Positions 10,501 to 19,404 are shown, counted from the first letter of the stretch. The stretch: 64,000 nt of DNA from Meiothermus sp. (GCA_026004095.1 BPIL01000006.1:62001-126000), one strand, 5' to 3'. Notes: generated by a model from the letters alone, not told the origin. A program made the numbers and translations.

Positions 10501-13500
10501 AGGATGTCGCCCTCCACCACAGGAATCCCGGTGCCGGAAAGCTCGAGGCTCCCCTCACGGAAGCGCAGCCGCCCCGCCCAGGCCGGGCCATAACTCACCG
10601 AACCCGCCAGATCCCCTTGCAGACTCGCTTGCAGGCGGTTTTGCCTCCAGCTCACCTGTAAAGCCCCTGTGCGGCCAAACCCAGTCCAGTCCAGGGTGCT
10701 CTCTAAAGCATTCCACGGCCCGGCGATGCGCCCGCTCAGGCGCAGGCCGCCCAGGTTGTAGTCCTGCAGGCGGGCCTCGAGCCGCTCGGGGGTGAGGCTG
10801 GCTTCCAGCCCCGCTGCGCGGAGGCGCAGGCGGGTGTCCTGCCCCTCGAGGCTGGCGGTCTGGCCTGCAATCTGATAGCGGCCCACCACCCACTGCCCGG
10901 GGTATGCACCCCTGGCCTCGAGGGTGCCCAGGCCGCGCGGCAGGGCCCCCACATACGACCAGTTCAACTGCAGGGGGCTCAGGCGCAAGCGCCCGGCGAG
11001 GGGGGCCAGTTCGTCCAGGCCGCGCAGCTCGATCTCGCTGCCCTGGGCCAGAAACTGCACCGCCCCCCATTCCGGCACCTGCACCCGCCCGCTGCCCCGC
11101 AAGGCCAGCGGGGCGGCGTCGAGTTCAAAGCGCCCCTCCAGGCTTGCCGGGGTGTTCTGGGCCGGATAGGGGCCTTTGAGGCTGGCCTCGAGCGCCCAGC
11201 GGGTGGGCTGGCCCCAGCCCTCGCGCAGCCGCCCACTCAGGCTTCCCTGCCAGCCTTCGCGGCCCTCGAGCGCCACCCGGCCCTCGTCCAGGCGGGCCTG
11301 CCCCACCAGCCGCCCACCGGGCAAGGGCAGATCGAGCCGCAACAACCCGCTGGGTGCATCCCCCGCCCATCGGGCCGTGCCGGTGGCATAGGGGCCATCG
11401 AGCTGCAACTGCACCTGCCGGTCGTAGCGCAGTTCAAAACGCTGCTGCTCATAGCGGCCCCGAAGCTGTACCTGTAGCCCCGCCAGGAAGGCTGTGCCGC
11501 TGGCCTCGAGGTTGGGGCCGCTCAGGGTGAGGGGGAGGCGCAGGCTCTCCCAGGGCCCTTCGCCCTGGGTCTGGAGGCGGATGGGCAGGCCCAGGAAGGG
11601 CTCGAGGTCGCTGTCCACCTGGAGGCTCAGCACGCCCCCGGCCAGACGGGCCGAGAGCCCCGCCCCTTCGGCCTGGGCCCAGAGCGCGGCCAGCCAACCG
11701 CTGGACGGCCCGGCCATGCTATGAGCCCGCGAACCATACCCGAAGCGCAGCGCCACCAGCGCGCCACGCCCTGCCAGGCTGCCCTCGCCTTGCAGCACCG
11801 GCTGCCACAAGGCCCCGCCCAGGGTTCCACGGACTTTTAGGGTGCTGCTGCCCAGGCTACGGGTATAGCCGGCCTGGCCGCTGAGTTGGCCCTGGCGGTT
11901 GGTGCGGGCTTCCACATAAACCCCGTAGGCCGTTCCACGGGCCAGCAAGTCCCTGCCCCGGCCCAGCAGCTCGAGCGAAACCTGCTCGCCCTGGGCCCGC
12001 ATCTGCCCGGAGAAGGCCTCGCCGATAAGAGCCATACCGCCCGAGAGCGCGAACAGGCGTCCCCCTAACTCGAGGTTGCCCTGCCCCGCCAGGCGCACCT
12101 GCTCAGGGCTGGCGGCCTGGCCCTGGGCCTCGAGTCGCAGAGGAGCCGCCCAGGCCAGCGTCCAGCGGGCCCCTTCACCGCTGAGCTGCAACGGGCCGCT
12201 TTGCCGCAGGTACTGCAGGCTGGAGAGCTGCCCACTGGCCTGGTAGCGGCTGCCCACGCTCGAGAGTTCCAGGCTGGCCTGGGCATAAGGGCTTTCGAGC
12301 TGCAATTGCGCCAGCCCCTGGTTTTGCTGGAGGGCGTAGCGGCCCTGGGCCTGTAGCCGGAAGGCCGGGGCCTGGGCCTCCAGGGTAAACGCCGGACGCA
12401 GGCGCGGCCCGCTAATCTGGGCCTCCAGCTCGAGCCCTTCCACCCGGTAGGCCAGGCGGCCATCGAGCTGTTCGCCCAGCTCGAGCCGGCCCTCCAGGTT
12501 GCCGAGCCCGATGACCTGGGGGTGCTGGCCGGGCTCGAGCTCCACCAGAGCCCCCAACCGGTGGGCCGGGAGGAAAGCCGAAAGGGAGCGGTCTTTGTAA
12601 TCCAGCACCACCTGCTGGCCGTACACCTGCAACACCCCTTCCAGCTCGCCTTTGGGCGCAAGGAGGGCTGCGTTGCTGCGGGATAAAACCTCCGCCAGGT
12701 CGAGGCGGCCCCGCAGCCGACCCTGCACCTCGGCGTTCCACAGGCGGGCCAGGGGGGCGGTCTCGAGGTCGAAGACCGCCTGCTTTTGGGCAAGCTGCAC
12801 CCGGCCTTCCGGCAGCTCGAGGGTGGCCCGCAACCGCTCCAGGTCGGCGCCTTCGGCCTGCAGGGTGGCGCTTAGGGGAAGGCCGGCATAGGTGGTACGC
12901 AGACTGCCCCGCAGCGAGAGGCCCTGGCCTTCCAGGCTACCCTGCAACACCCCCTGGCGCTCCAGTAGCCGGTAGGGCCAGTTAATCCGGCCCGTGTAAG
13001 CAAAGCCTTTTCCCTCGAGTTCCAGCGGCCCCTCCAGCTTCCAGGTCTGGGCCCACACATCCGCGTTCAGGCGCCAGTTCTGTGGCTCCAGGTAGGGCAG
13101 GTTGTAGCGCCCCTGGCCCCGGGCCCCCAGGTTGTTCCAGGGCCCCGAGACCGCCAGCGTGCCGCTTATGTAGGGCAGGCGCAGGCTCCCGCGCAAAGCG
13201 ATGGCCTCGGCGCTAACCATGCCGCGCAGCGTACCGTAGGGGCTCTGGGCCTCGAGGTTGGCCGGCCCCAGGAGGCTCGAGCCGCTTAGCTGGGCCTGCC
13301 CGAAAGGCGTGCTCAGGCTCAGGCGACCCCCCCGCTCCGACCAGTTGCCCTTGAGGGTTCCAGGGAGCCCCCAGCGGCTCAGGTCGTAGTCGCTGGCGAT
13401 GGCCCGCAGGCGCAACCCTTCCAGCGGTTTTCCGACCACCAGGCGGTAGTCTCCGGCGATGGTGAGGCGGCTGTTCTGGAACAGGCCCGCAAAACTGAGG

Positions 13501-15953
13501 CTGGTGCCGCGGCCCCTGAATTCCAGCGCCCCCTCCAGCCTGGGCACCTGCAAGCGCCCCTGGTAGGCCAGGCCAAAGAGGTCGGCCTGCCCCTGGAGCT
13601 GGCCTGCAAACCCGGCATAGTTCAGGCTGCCCCGCACCGCCAGGTTGCGCCAGGGCCCCGCCCCGTTCAAGGTTCCAAAGGGGGTGCGCAGCAGCAGGCG
13701 GCCGCGCTCGAGGTTGCCCCGGGCCTCCAGGCGGCCGGCCTCGCGGTTGATCAAAAGCGGCAGGGTGCCCTCGAAGGGAAAACCCGCCCGCAGCGCCACC
13801 CGCCCCCCCGGCCAGCGCACCTCGGTGCGGCTCACCGTCAAGGGCACCGCAGGCACCTCCACAAACCCCGATACGGGCAGGGTCAGGCGGCCCCTGAGCG
13901 CGGTGGTGGGCCAGATGGGGCCAGCGAGCTGGGCATAGCCATCGGCAATGGCCCACAGCGCCGAACCGCGCCCCTCCAGCCGCCCGCTCAACCAGGGGGT
14001 GTCGAAGCGCACCTGGCCTTTGTAAAGCGAGCCCTGCAGACCCAGGTCGGCCTCGAGGCGGATCTGCGGGCCTGGCTCGAGCGGCCCCCGCAGGCGCAGC
14101 CCCTCGGCGCCATTGGCGGTGATGCGAAGGGTATCGAGCTGGGCTTGGAGCCCCGTGCTGTCGGCGGTGCCGCTCAGGGGCAGCACCCGCAAGGGGGTGC
14201 GCACCTCCCCCCGGTAGCGGGTGGCCAGATCGAAGAGTTCGCCCTCTAAGCCCAGCCGCTCCCCCTGCAGGTTCCAGTTGCCCGAGAGCCTGCCCTGGGC
14301 GTAGCGCACCTTGCCGGAGAGCTTCAGGGCCTCCAGAACCTGTAAAGGCAGGTCGCGCACCCCCAGGGTAAACACCCCGTTGCGATACTGCCCGCTGGCC
14401 CAGCGGTTGGATAGCCGCCAGGTTGATCCGTCCTGCTGCACCGCAATGGGAAAGCGGGTGTAGGGTGAGTCGTAGCTCAGGTTTGCGCTAAAGCGCCCGG
14501 CCTTGAGGGCGGCCTGGCCCGTGAGCTGGCCCACCAGAAGCTCGAGGCCCGAAAGCTGCATCTGCAGGTTGTCCCAGGTACCGCCAAAGCTCACCGGCCC
14601 CAGCCGGCCCGCTACGCTGGCCCCCTCTCCCTGCAAGCTGCCCGAGAGGCCAAAGGGCTTGGCGGTGGGCAGGCCCACCTTCTCCGACTGCACGCGCAGG
14701 TTCCAGCGCGGCCCACGGCTCTCAAAGCGCAGCCCGGCCTCTCCCAGCAGGGGGCGCGGCCAGACCAGGGTGCCCTCGGCCTGGGTGTTGGGGCCCTTGC
14801 CAGTCAGGCGCAGGCTGCTCTGGAAGGAGTCGCGCAGCCGAACGGTGTACTCGTCGCTGTTGCGCAGGGCCACCGTGGCCTGAAAGGTGCGGTCGAACAA
14901 GGCCCCATCCACCACCGCGTCGAGCCGAAACTTTTTATCGAAGGCCAGCGTGCCCTCGTAGGTCAGGGGCTCACCCAGCAGGCGGCCTTCGCCGCTGTAG
15001 CGTCCGTCTATCACGATGTTCTGCCAGCCCCGGCCCAGGAGCACCAGAGGGCCGCCCCCGCTCACCGGCAGCCGCAGGCCGAAGTGTGCGGCCAGGGCCG
15101 GTAGGGTGGGGTTGCCCTCGACCCGGAAGCGGTACTCCTGGCCCGGCAGATCCACCGTGGCCGAGCCCTTGAGGGGGCCGTCCAGGCCGCGTCCAACCAG
15201 GTTGGCGGTCACGGTCTGGCCGTCGAAGTCCACCGCCCCGAAGATGTCGGTCAGGGTAAAGCCCACAATTTTGACGGTGGCGTTTTTGATCCGGTTCTTG
15301 CCCAGGATGCCGTTCTTGACCCTGGGGCCAATGGTCCAGGTGCCCTCGAGCTCCCCCGACTCGAAACCTTCAAACCAGTAGCGGGCCGCCCGCAGCTCGC
15401 CCCTGGCCTCGACCTGCCAGGCCTCAAACTCGCGCCCGGTGCGGCGAACCGTGGCCCAGAGCTTCCCATCGGGCAGCGCCACCGCCACCTGATAGGGGCC
15501 GCTGCCGCGGATGGTGGCCCGCAGGGTGGGCAAAAAAAACTTCTGGCTTTGCTCGATCTGCACGCTCACGCGGTTCAGCACCAGCTCATCGACCCGCAAC
15601 TGAAAGGGCGCAGGGGCCCCCGGCTGGCGCTGCTCGGGGATGAGGGTGTCCCAGCGCAGGAACACCTCGCCCTCCTCGGCCAGGATGCGCAGGGGTAGTT
15701 CGCGCCGTTGCAGGCTCAGCAGGTTGTACCCGATGCGCAGCCGCTGAGCCTCGAGCCGGAGCCCGTTGCCTTCCAGCTCCACCCCCCGCAGCTCGAGCCC
15801 CCCCAGCAGATAACCCCCCACCGCCTGCCACCGACCGGTGAAATTGGCCGCTTTGAGGCCCTCCTGCAGGACGTAGCTGATGAGCGGGGGAAAGGCCGGG
15901 AGCCCCACCAGGAGGAGGAGCAGAATTACCGGAACCCAGCGCCAAAACCGCAC
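7569..15953 (-). CDS. tamB: Giant TamB/AsmA-like envelope protein, 2794 aa
   Basis: A single N-terminal membrane anchor (VPVILLLLLVGLPAF, about residues 7-21) is followed by more than 2400 residues of beta-rich repeats with recurring L-G-x-L-x-G and LEGQGLSLRGSL-type segments. The last about 350 residues match the DUF490/TamB C-terminal domain (QINLTLKGEFLRQNGRIKVSLTPTF, YTLLLLGRSDLSAL, YQTIFAEYLQGDYRLRFS). TamB-like proteins are thought to form grooved periplasmic bridges for lipid transport or barrel assembly. At about twice the length of E. coli TamB (1259 aa), it may span a thicker envelope. The GTG start at 15953 has TAGACT six bases upstream, implying a leaderless mRNA. The bamA-like partner follows. 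Confidence 0.88.
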   Translation of the reverse strand: MRFWRWVPVILLLLLVGLPAFPPLISYVLQEGLKAANFTGRWQAVGGYLLGGLELRGVELEGNGLRLEAQRLRIGYNLLSLQRRELPLRILAEEGEVFLRWDTLIPEQRQPGAPAPFQLRVDELVLNRVSVQIEQSQKFFLPTLRATIRGSGPYQVAVALPDGKLWATVRRTGREFEAWQVEARGELRAARYWFEGFESGELEGTWTIGPRVKNGILGKNRIKNATVKIVGFTLTDIFGAVDFDGQTVTANLVGRGLDGPLKGSATVDLPGQEYRFRVEGNPTLPALAAHFGLRLPVSGGGPLVLLGRGWQNIVIDGRYSGEGRLLGEPLTYEGTLAFDKKFRLDAVVDGALFDRTFQATVALRNSDEYTVRLRDSFQSSLRLTGKGPNTQAEGTLVWPRPLLGEAGLRFESRGPRWNLRVQSEKVGLPTAKPFGLSGSLQGEGASVAGRLGPVSFGGTWDNLQMQLSGLELLVGQLTGQAALKAGRFSANLSYDSPYTRFPIAVQQDGSTWRLSNRWASGQYRNGVFTLGVRDLPLQVLEALKLSGKVRYAQGRLSGNWNLQGERLGLEGELFDLATRYRGEVRTPLRVLPLSGTADSTGLQAQLDTLRITANGAEGLRLRGPLEPGPQIRLEADLGLQGSLYKGQVRFDTPWLSGRLEGRGSALWAIADGYAQLAGPIWPTTALRGRLTLPVSGFVEVPAVPLTVSRTEVRWPGGRVALRAGFPFEGTLPLLINREAGRLEARGNLERGRLLLRTPFGTLNGAGPWRNLAVRGSLNYAGFAGQLQGQADLFGLAYQGRLQVPRLEGALEFRGRGTSLSFAGLFQNSRLTIAGDYRLVVGKPLEGLRLRAIASDYDLSRWGLPGTLKGNWSERGGRLSLSTPFGQAQLSGSSLLGPANLEAQSPYGTLRGMVSAEAIALRGSLRLPYISGTLAVSGPWNNLGARGQGRYNLPYLEPQNWRLNADVWAQTWKLEGPLELEGKGFAYTGRINWPYRLLERQGVLQGSLEGQGLSLRGSLRTTYAGLPLSATLQAEGADLERLRATLELPEGRVQLAQKQAVFDLETAPLARLWNAEVQGRLRGRLDLAEVLSRSNAALLAPKGELEGVLQVYGQQVVLDYKDRSLSAFLPAHRLGALVELEPGQHPQVIGLGNLEGRLELGEQLDGRLAYRVEGLELEAQISGPRLRPAFTLEAQAPAFRLQAQGRYALQQNQGLAQLQLESPYAQASLELSSVGSRYQASGQLSSLQYLRQSGPLQLSGEGARWTLAWAAPLRLEAQGQAASPEQVRLAGQGNLELGGRLFALSGGMALIGEAFSGQMRAQGEQVSLELLGRGRDLLARGTAYGVYVEARTNRQGQLSGQAGYTRSLGSSTLKVRGTLGGALWQPVLQGEGSLAGRGALVALRFGYGSRAHSMAGPSSGWLAALWAQAEGAGLSARLAGGVLSLQVDSDLEPFLGLPIRLQTQGEGPWESLRLPLTLSGPNLEASGTAFLAGLQVQLRGRYEQQRFELRYDRQVQLQLDGPYATGTARWAGDAPSGLLRLDLPLPGGRLVGQARLDEGRVALEGREGWQGSLSGRLREGWGQPTRWALEASLKGPYPAQNTPASLEGRFELDAAPLALRGSGRVQVPEWGAVQFLAQGSEIELRGLDELAPLAGRLRLSPLQLNWSYVGALPRGLGTLEARGAYPGQWVVGRYQIAGQTASLEGQDTRLRLRAAGLEASLTPERLEARLQDYNLGGLRLSGRIAGPWNALESTLDWTGFGRTGALQVSWRQNRLQASLQGDLAGSVSYGPAWAGRLRFREGSLELSGTGIPVVEGDILGLALRLRYPMLQVAPNRESLDSPTPASTRRASSLMINLSERSASGELDVHNLEVRGRGPELEAVYPLAGGRLVAALNLQTFAVSLSAPELGTGELVFKQGQLSGGLELTVYGLGLSLEGSGPQASVRVVHPTTEWLPWKSGALTGQIGLDGGWKLLYRDPQQKQQIEAEGRLLEATLTAKGPWVEGQIRYPGPGRWQGRLQLDLPLEPLSSRLRLRVDGQDTLSATGSLDGEVGGLEIRGTLAPSGLQARVGFRDLAIEEVPQLASRLPFLAGRTTGSLVYDQGQIEFNLSSPGLKVKGDELVLAMEAKGGIANGLLQAEIDFEKADPSGGLMQNGNLGSNRTTARIRLENGILSGEAVAAAFPLHWLFSTWAGELAGQAFWTGRTSFSYNIRDPWASRGIWVGEYLRFQGGGDTLVGAAALRFEQERLYIDRLSLSGKGTWTGSGYYGRRGSNLRLSLENTSFTPVLQVIPNLKPLAPEGSGTLRLVSNGEAFDLTLENFGFKLGPVRAETPRAVLRVGNTTSAEGRIKLTAPYPAEAQLSGEGDLSNFTVRATGLANLPLLSPDEPFDLSFNYPAYTVDARLQKQDARLYGTLFPQLILTLQGQVPVSYPQYFLLDGLLETNLILRYQRGTYILQGAANVIRARLGLPAGQREVTISTPSEAASTRPANLVPVEFANIQFKAERGIIIQEALAQGELAGEVFLNGDISNPYLSGEVVPLRGNFRLWDRDFTIRDRSTEQRSYAQFSPAAGILPELQIVADTQVQDRAQDNRRIQINLTLKGEFLRQNGRIKVSLTPTFEAIYNNETARKADGQPYSEAEIYTLLLLGRSDLSALPSDIAQTGLQAAIQNFIVGQLERELAKALGLDQVRVEIPALNGGTIEETRFTIGRYLSPELFFAYSVDLRGYQTIFAEYLQGDYRLRFSTEVFPQPRPEISFGWTIRPLGADLTIDLATGVGDGYRSDGIKFGVGFTFRF

Positions 15954-15959
15954 CCATAT

Positions 15960-15965
15960 AGTCTA
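15960..15965 (-). promoter_or_regulatory. -10 box of the tamB-like gene
   Basis: TAGACT, followed by exactly six bases and then the GTG start. No strong -35 is visible. The spacing predicts a transcription start at the first base of the start codon. Confidence 0.55.
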
Positions 15966-16122
15966 GCCCAGAACTCTGAGGGGAATCTAGGAAAAAAACC
16001 CATCCAGAGCCAATCAAATCTGACTTTTACTCCAAGGAACTTGATCCGAGTCCAAAACCAGCCCACCCCGGTCAAGAACAGGGCCCCTGTGAAAGCGCGC
16101 CCTTTACTTGCCCCGACTGTTG

Positions 16123-16128
16123 TAGATT
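16123..16128 (+). promoter_or_regulatory. -10 box of acyP
   Basis: TAGATT, six bases (GAGGGC) before the GTG start; predicted leaderless transcript. The 181-bp gap between tamB and acyP holds these two divergent boxes and nothing else I can recognise. Confidence 0.5.
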
Positions 16129-16134
16129 GAGGGC

Positions 16135-16401
16135 GTGTTTCGCATTACGGTACTGGTCAGCGGGCGGGTGCAGGGTGTTGGCTACCGCCACTTTACCCGT
16201 AAAAAAGCCCTCGAGCTCGGCCTTTCCGGCTATGCCGAGAACCTTTCGGACGGTCGGGTGGAGGTGGTAGCCGAGGGTGAAAAAGCCGATCTGGAGCTCC
16301 TGATTCATCACCTGCGCCAGGGGCCCCGGGGCGCTTCAGTCCTTCAGCTCGACGTGCAGTGGAGCGAGGCTACCGGCCTCAAGGGATTTCAAACTTTCTG
16401 A
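16135..16401 (+). CDS. acyP: Acylphosphatase
   Basis: 88 residues, the normal size. It hydrolyses carboxyl-phosphate bonds of acyl phosphates. The signature is clear: [15 protein letters not shown] with the phosphate-binding loop and catalytic Arg (GRVQGVGYR), then [18 protein letters not shown] containing the catalytic Asn and the second signature. The GTG start fits the conserved N-terminus and the TAGATT box six bases upstream. It ends 7 bp from the convergent hflX stop, with no terminator hairpin between. Confidence 0.95.
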   Translation: MFRITVLVSGRVQGVGYRHFTRKKALELGLSGYAENLSDGRVEVVAEGEKADLELLIHHLRQGPRGASVLQLDVQWSEATGLKGFQTF

Positions 16402-16408
16402 GGCGGCA

Positions 16409-18091
16409 TCAATCGGTCAGGGCAGCAGCCACCCCCGGCTCTCTCGGCGGGTAGGCCCAGGCCGCCGGGCGCACCCCCTGGGCCAGCAAGGCCCCGGCCA
16501 CGGCCTGCTTCAGCTCGCTCAGGCCCTGCCCCCGCACCGCCGAAACCGGCAAACCGCCCAGCCGCTCCTTGAGGAACTCGAGGTCGTAGCCCCCGGCGGC
16601 GTCAGCCTTGGAGAGCACCAGCAGCCGCGGCGACTCCACGCCCAGTTCGGCCAGCAGGTCTTCCACCACCTGATAGCGCTCCAGCGCCCCTTCCTGCGAG
16701 GCGTCCAGCACGTGCAAAAGCACATCGGCGTCGCGCAGCTCCTCCAGGGTGGAGCGGAAAGCCTCCAGCAAGTCGCCCGGCATGTGCCGTATGAAGCCCA
16801 CCGTGTCGGTGAACAGCACCTCACCGATGCCGGCCAGAAAACCCCGGCGGGTGAGCGGGCGCAGGGTGGCGAACAGTTTGTTCTCCCCTTCGTCGCCTTT
16901 TTTGGCCAGGGCGTGCATCAGGGTGGTCTTGCCGGCGTTGGTGTAGCCCACCACCCCCACGATGGGCAGGCCCGATTTGTCGCGCTGGCGACGGGTCTCC
17001 TGGCGGCGACTGGCAATTTCTTGCAGCTTGCGGGTAAGCTCAGCGATGCGGTCTTGCAGGCGGCGGCGGTCGACCTCGAGCTTGGTCTCCCCCGGCCCCC
17101 GGGTTCCAATACCACCCCCCAGACGCGACAGATCCTTGCCTTTCCCCACCAGCCGGGGCAGCAGGTACTTAAGCTGGGCCAGCTCGACCTGCACCTTAGC
17201 CTCGGGGGTGCGGGCGTGCTGGGCGAAGATGTCCAGAATGAGCTGGGTGCGATCCAGCACCTTGAGGCCGGTGATGGTTTCCAGTTCGCGGGCCTGGGCC
17301 GCGCTCAGGTCGATGCCAAAAATGAGGGTGCCGGCGTTCTGGTGGTAGGCGTGGGAGACCAGCTCCTCCACCTTACCACGCCCCACCGCATAACGCGGGT
17401 CGAGGCTGGGGCGGAAGACCAGCTCTTTGTGGGCCACCACCGCCCCCGCAGTGCGGGCCAGCTCGGCCAGCTCGGCCAGGTCTACCTCGGCCTGCACCCC
17501 CTCGCCCTGGTCTATCCCCACCAGCACCGCCCGCTCCCCCGAGCCGTCGCGTAGGTCGAGGCCGCGGGCCTGGCGTGAAAGCTCCTCTTCCAGCGCTGCC
17601 ACCGAGGCCGACAGATCCCACTCGAGGTACTCGTGGTAGGGCTTGGAGGGGAAAATTTGCCAGTCTTCTTCGTCGGCCTTGGGCGGCGAAAGCTGGGCCA
17701 GGTGCAGCCGGCCGGGGTGGCCCTGCTCGACCTCGAGGGCCGCCATGGCATCCAGGCGGTGCAGGAAGAGCACCGAGAGATCCGGGCGCGAAAGCCCTCC
17801 CGGCCCCAGGTGGGTGTGCAGGATGCGATACCCGGAGAGCCGGGTCTCCACCAGGGCCCTCTCAGGCACCGGCAACTCTTTGGCATCCCCCACCGCCACC
17901 CGCATCACCCGTCCGCCCCGATCCAGAAGCAGGCTGATGGGCTTGCCCAGCTCCCCCGACAAAGCCGCCAGGGTACGGGCCAGCTCGGCGGTGAGCAGAC
18001 GGTTGGCCCCCACGCGGCGGTTGTACAGGTTGGCAAGGCGCTTCTTTTCGCTGGGTTTCAGACCGTTGGTGCGACCGAAGATTTTCTCCAC
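16409..18091 (-). CDS. hflX: Ribosome-associated GTPase HflX
   Basis: HflX binds the 50S subunit and splits stalled or heat-damaged ribosomes. The predicted protein is about 560 residues. A substrate-binding N-terminal domain carries RYAVGRGKVEEL. A GLGIGTRGPGETKLE-type linker follows (here GGIGTRGPGETKLE). The G domain has G1 GYTNAGKTTL, G3 DTVGF and G4-like LSKAD. I place the start at GTG 18091 (VEKIFGRTNGLKPSE) because AGGTGA lies just upstream. An in-frame GTG at 18193 would start upstream of the likely -10 box (TATACT, 18184-18189). The N-terminus is longer than in E. coli, as in other Thermaceae homologues I recall. Confidence 0.9.
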   Translation of the reverse strand: MEKIFGRTNGLKPSEKKRLANLYNRRVGANRLLTAELARTLAALSGELGKPISLLLDRGGRVMRVAVGDAKELPVPERALVETRLSGYRILHTHLGPGGLSRPDLSVLFLHRLDAMAALEVEQGHPGRLHLAQLSPPKADEEDWQIFPSKPYHEYLEWDLSASVAALEEELSRQARGLDLRDGSGERAVLVGIDQGEGVQAEVDLAELAELARTAGAVVAHKELVFRPSLDPRYAVGRGKVEELVSHAYHQNAGTLIFGIDLSAAQARELETITGLKVLDRTQLILDIFAQHARTPEAKVQVELAQLKYLLPRLVGKGKDLSRLGGGIGTRGPGETKLEVDRRRLQDRIAELTRKLQEIASRRQETRRQRDKSGLPIVGVVGYTNAGKTTLMHALAKKGDEGENKLFATLRPLTRRGFLAGIGEVLFTDTVGFIRHMPGDLLEAFRSTLEELRDADVLLHVLDASQEGALERYQVVEDLLAELGVESPRLLVLSKADAAGGYDLEFLKERLGGLPVSAVRGQGLSELKQAVAGALLAQGVRPAAWAYPPREPGVAAALTD

Positions 18092-18121
18092 TAATTCATC
18101 ACCTAAGCTGAGCCAAAAGAC

Positions 18122-18189
18122 AAACCCGCTCCTTCCACCTTTTGGGCTTCTGGGAGCGCGGTTTGCAGTCTCAACCTGTTTAGAGTATA
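18122..18189 (-). promoter_or_regulatory. hflX promoter -10 and leader hairpin
   Basis: TATACT (18184-18189) sits about 90 bases upstream of the chosen GTG. The leader contains a 12-bp stem with one bulge: arms CAAACC-CGCTCC and GGAGCG-GGTTTG on the transcript, plus-strand arms 18121-18132 and 18153-18165. The transcript after it reads TCTTTT. This looks like an attenuator-type hairpin, but no function is shown. Confidence 0.45.
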
Positions 18190-18270
18190 GCACCGGTTCT
18201 GTCAGGGAAAGATGATATGGGTCACAGCAGGAGGGCTTCCTGGGCTTTTATTTATCATTCACCTTCCTGA

Positions 18271-18276
18271 TAGGCT
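18271..18276 (+). promoter_or_regulatory. -10 box of the HAD phosphatase gene
   Basis: TAGGCT, six bases before the GTG at 18283; predicted leaderless start. Confidence 0.4.
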
Positions 18277-18282
18277 GGCGCT

Positions 18283-18864
18283 GTGGGAAGACCCAGGGCT
18301 GTGTTTTTCGATTTAGACGACACCGTGCTGGCCCCGCGGGCAACCAACCCCTGGGCCGCCTTCAAACGAGACCACCAACTTCCGGCCCATCTGCTCATCC
18401 TGGAGGGCATCGCCCTGCACCCACCCCACGAACAGGCCCGGCTGTACCAGCGGCTGCTGGCCTACGAACAGGCCCTGGCCGCCAGTTCGGAGGTGCGTGA
18501 AGGTATACCGGAGCTGCTGGAGAGACTGGCTGCTTTGGGGCTGCCCACCGCTTTGCTCACCAACAACCACCGGGCCGCCACCGAGTTAGCCCTGCAAAAA
18601 CACAGCCTGGCCTTTACCCTGGTGCTCACCCGCGAGGAGGCCCCGCCCAAACCCAGCCCGGCCCTCTTAGAGCGGGCCCTGGAGCATTTTGGCTTGCAGC
18701 CCCACGAAGCCCTGTACATCGGGGACTCGGAGGGCGATTTACAAGCAGCACAGGCCATCGGCCTACCGGTGTGGTTTTTGGCCACACCACACAACCCGGC
18801 CCTACAACCCCGCTTCGATGATCCTGCGGAGCTGCTGCGCTCGCTTATGCAAGATTGGGGGTAA
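18283..18864 (+). CDS. HAD-superfamily phosphatase
   Basis: 193 residues. HAD motifs are all visible: motif I FFDLDDTVL with the nucleophile Asp, motif II LLTNN, a lysine in PPKPSP, and motif III/IV GDSEGDLQAA. A helical cap lies between motifs I and II, so this is a subclass I phosphoglycolate-phosphatase-like enzyme. The substrate cannot be read from the sequence. The GTG start fits motif I position and the TAGGCT box. It is followed 9 bp later by the DUF218 gene on the same strand. Confidence 0.85.
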   Translation: MGRPRAVFFDLDDTVLAPRATNPWAAFKRDHQLPAHLLILEGIALHPPHEQARLYQRLLAYEQALAASSEVREGIPELLERLAALGLPTALLTNNHRAATELALQKHSLAFTLVLTREEAPPKPSPALLERALEHFGLQPHEALYIGDSEGDLQAAQAIGLPVWFLATPHNPALQPRFDDPAELLRSLMQDWG

Positions 18865-18867
18865 AAT
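18862..18867 (+). promoter_or_regulatory. -10 box of the DUF218 gene
   Basis: TAAAAT overlaps the TAA stop of the HAD gene and ends six bases before ATG 18874. It suggests a separate leaderless transcript in addition to any read-through. Confidence 0.4.
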
Positions 18868-18873
18868 TCAGTC

Positions 18874-19404
18874 ATGCGCGTGTGGTGGGCCTTGGTGTTT
18901 GTGGCGGCGGGGCTGGTGTTTTTTAGCCCTAAAGCCTCGCCCGGTACCTTGCAAAAAGCCGACTGGATCGTGGTATTGGGGGCCGCGCAGTACAACGGCG
19001 AGCCCTCGGTGATTTTCCGCAACCGCCTCGAGGCTGCCCTGCGCCTCTACCAGCAAGGGTACGCCCCCCGCATCGCCGTTACCGGGGGCCGCGCCCCTGG
19101 CGACCGCTACAGCGAAGGCGGGGTGGGTTGTTCATATCTGGAAGCCAAGGGGGTTCCGCCCGCAGCCCTCTACTGCGAGCAACAAAGCCGACGCACCGTT
19201 GAAAACCTCACCAACATTGCCCCTGTGGTTGGTAAGTCCCGGCTCATCATCGTCACCGACGAACCGCATCTGCCCCGCGCCCTCATCCTAGCCGAACAGC
19301 TCGGGCTTCAGGCCACAGGGTTTGCCGTACAAGGCAACTTTAAGGAATCTTACCGGTATCGGGAAAGCTTGCTGGCCCTGCTGGCCCGGCTGGGGGTGCG
19401 CTAA
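18874..19404 (+). CDS. DUF218 (YdcF/SanA-like) membrane-anchored protein
   Basis: 176 residues. A short N-terminal hydrophobic segment (WWALVFVAAGLVFF) acts as anchor or uncleaved signal. A DUF218 domain follows: DWIVVLGAAQYNGEPS, R..EAALRLY..G, IAVTGGR, and SRRTVENLTN. The family includes SanA and YdcF, linked to envelope and peptidoglycan-related functions, with biochemistry largely unknown. It ends 16 bp from the convergent divIVA stop. The family call is good; the cellular role is unknown. Confidence 0.8.
   Translation: MRVWWALVFVAAGLVFFSPKASPGTLQKADWIVVLGAAQYNGEPSVIFRNRLEAALRLYQQGYAPRIAVTGGRAPGDRYSEGGVGCSYLEAKGVPPAALYCEQQSRRTVENLTNIAPVVGKSRLIIVTDEPHLPRALILAEQLGLQATGFAVQGNFKESYRYRESLLALLARLGVR

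Noticed and set aside
18092-18193. Extended N-terminus of HflX from GTG 18193
   Set aside because: It starts upstream of the likely promoter, reads unlike HflX, and a Shine-Dalgarno precedes GTG 18091.
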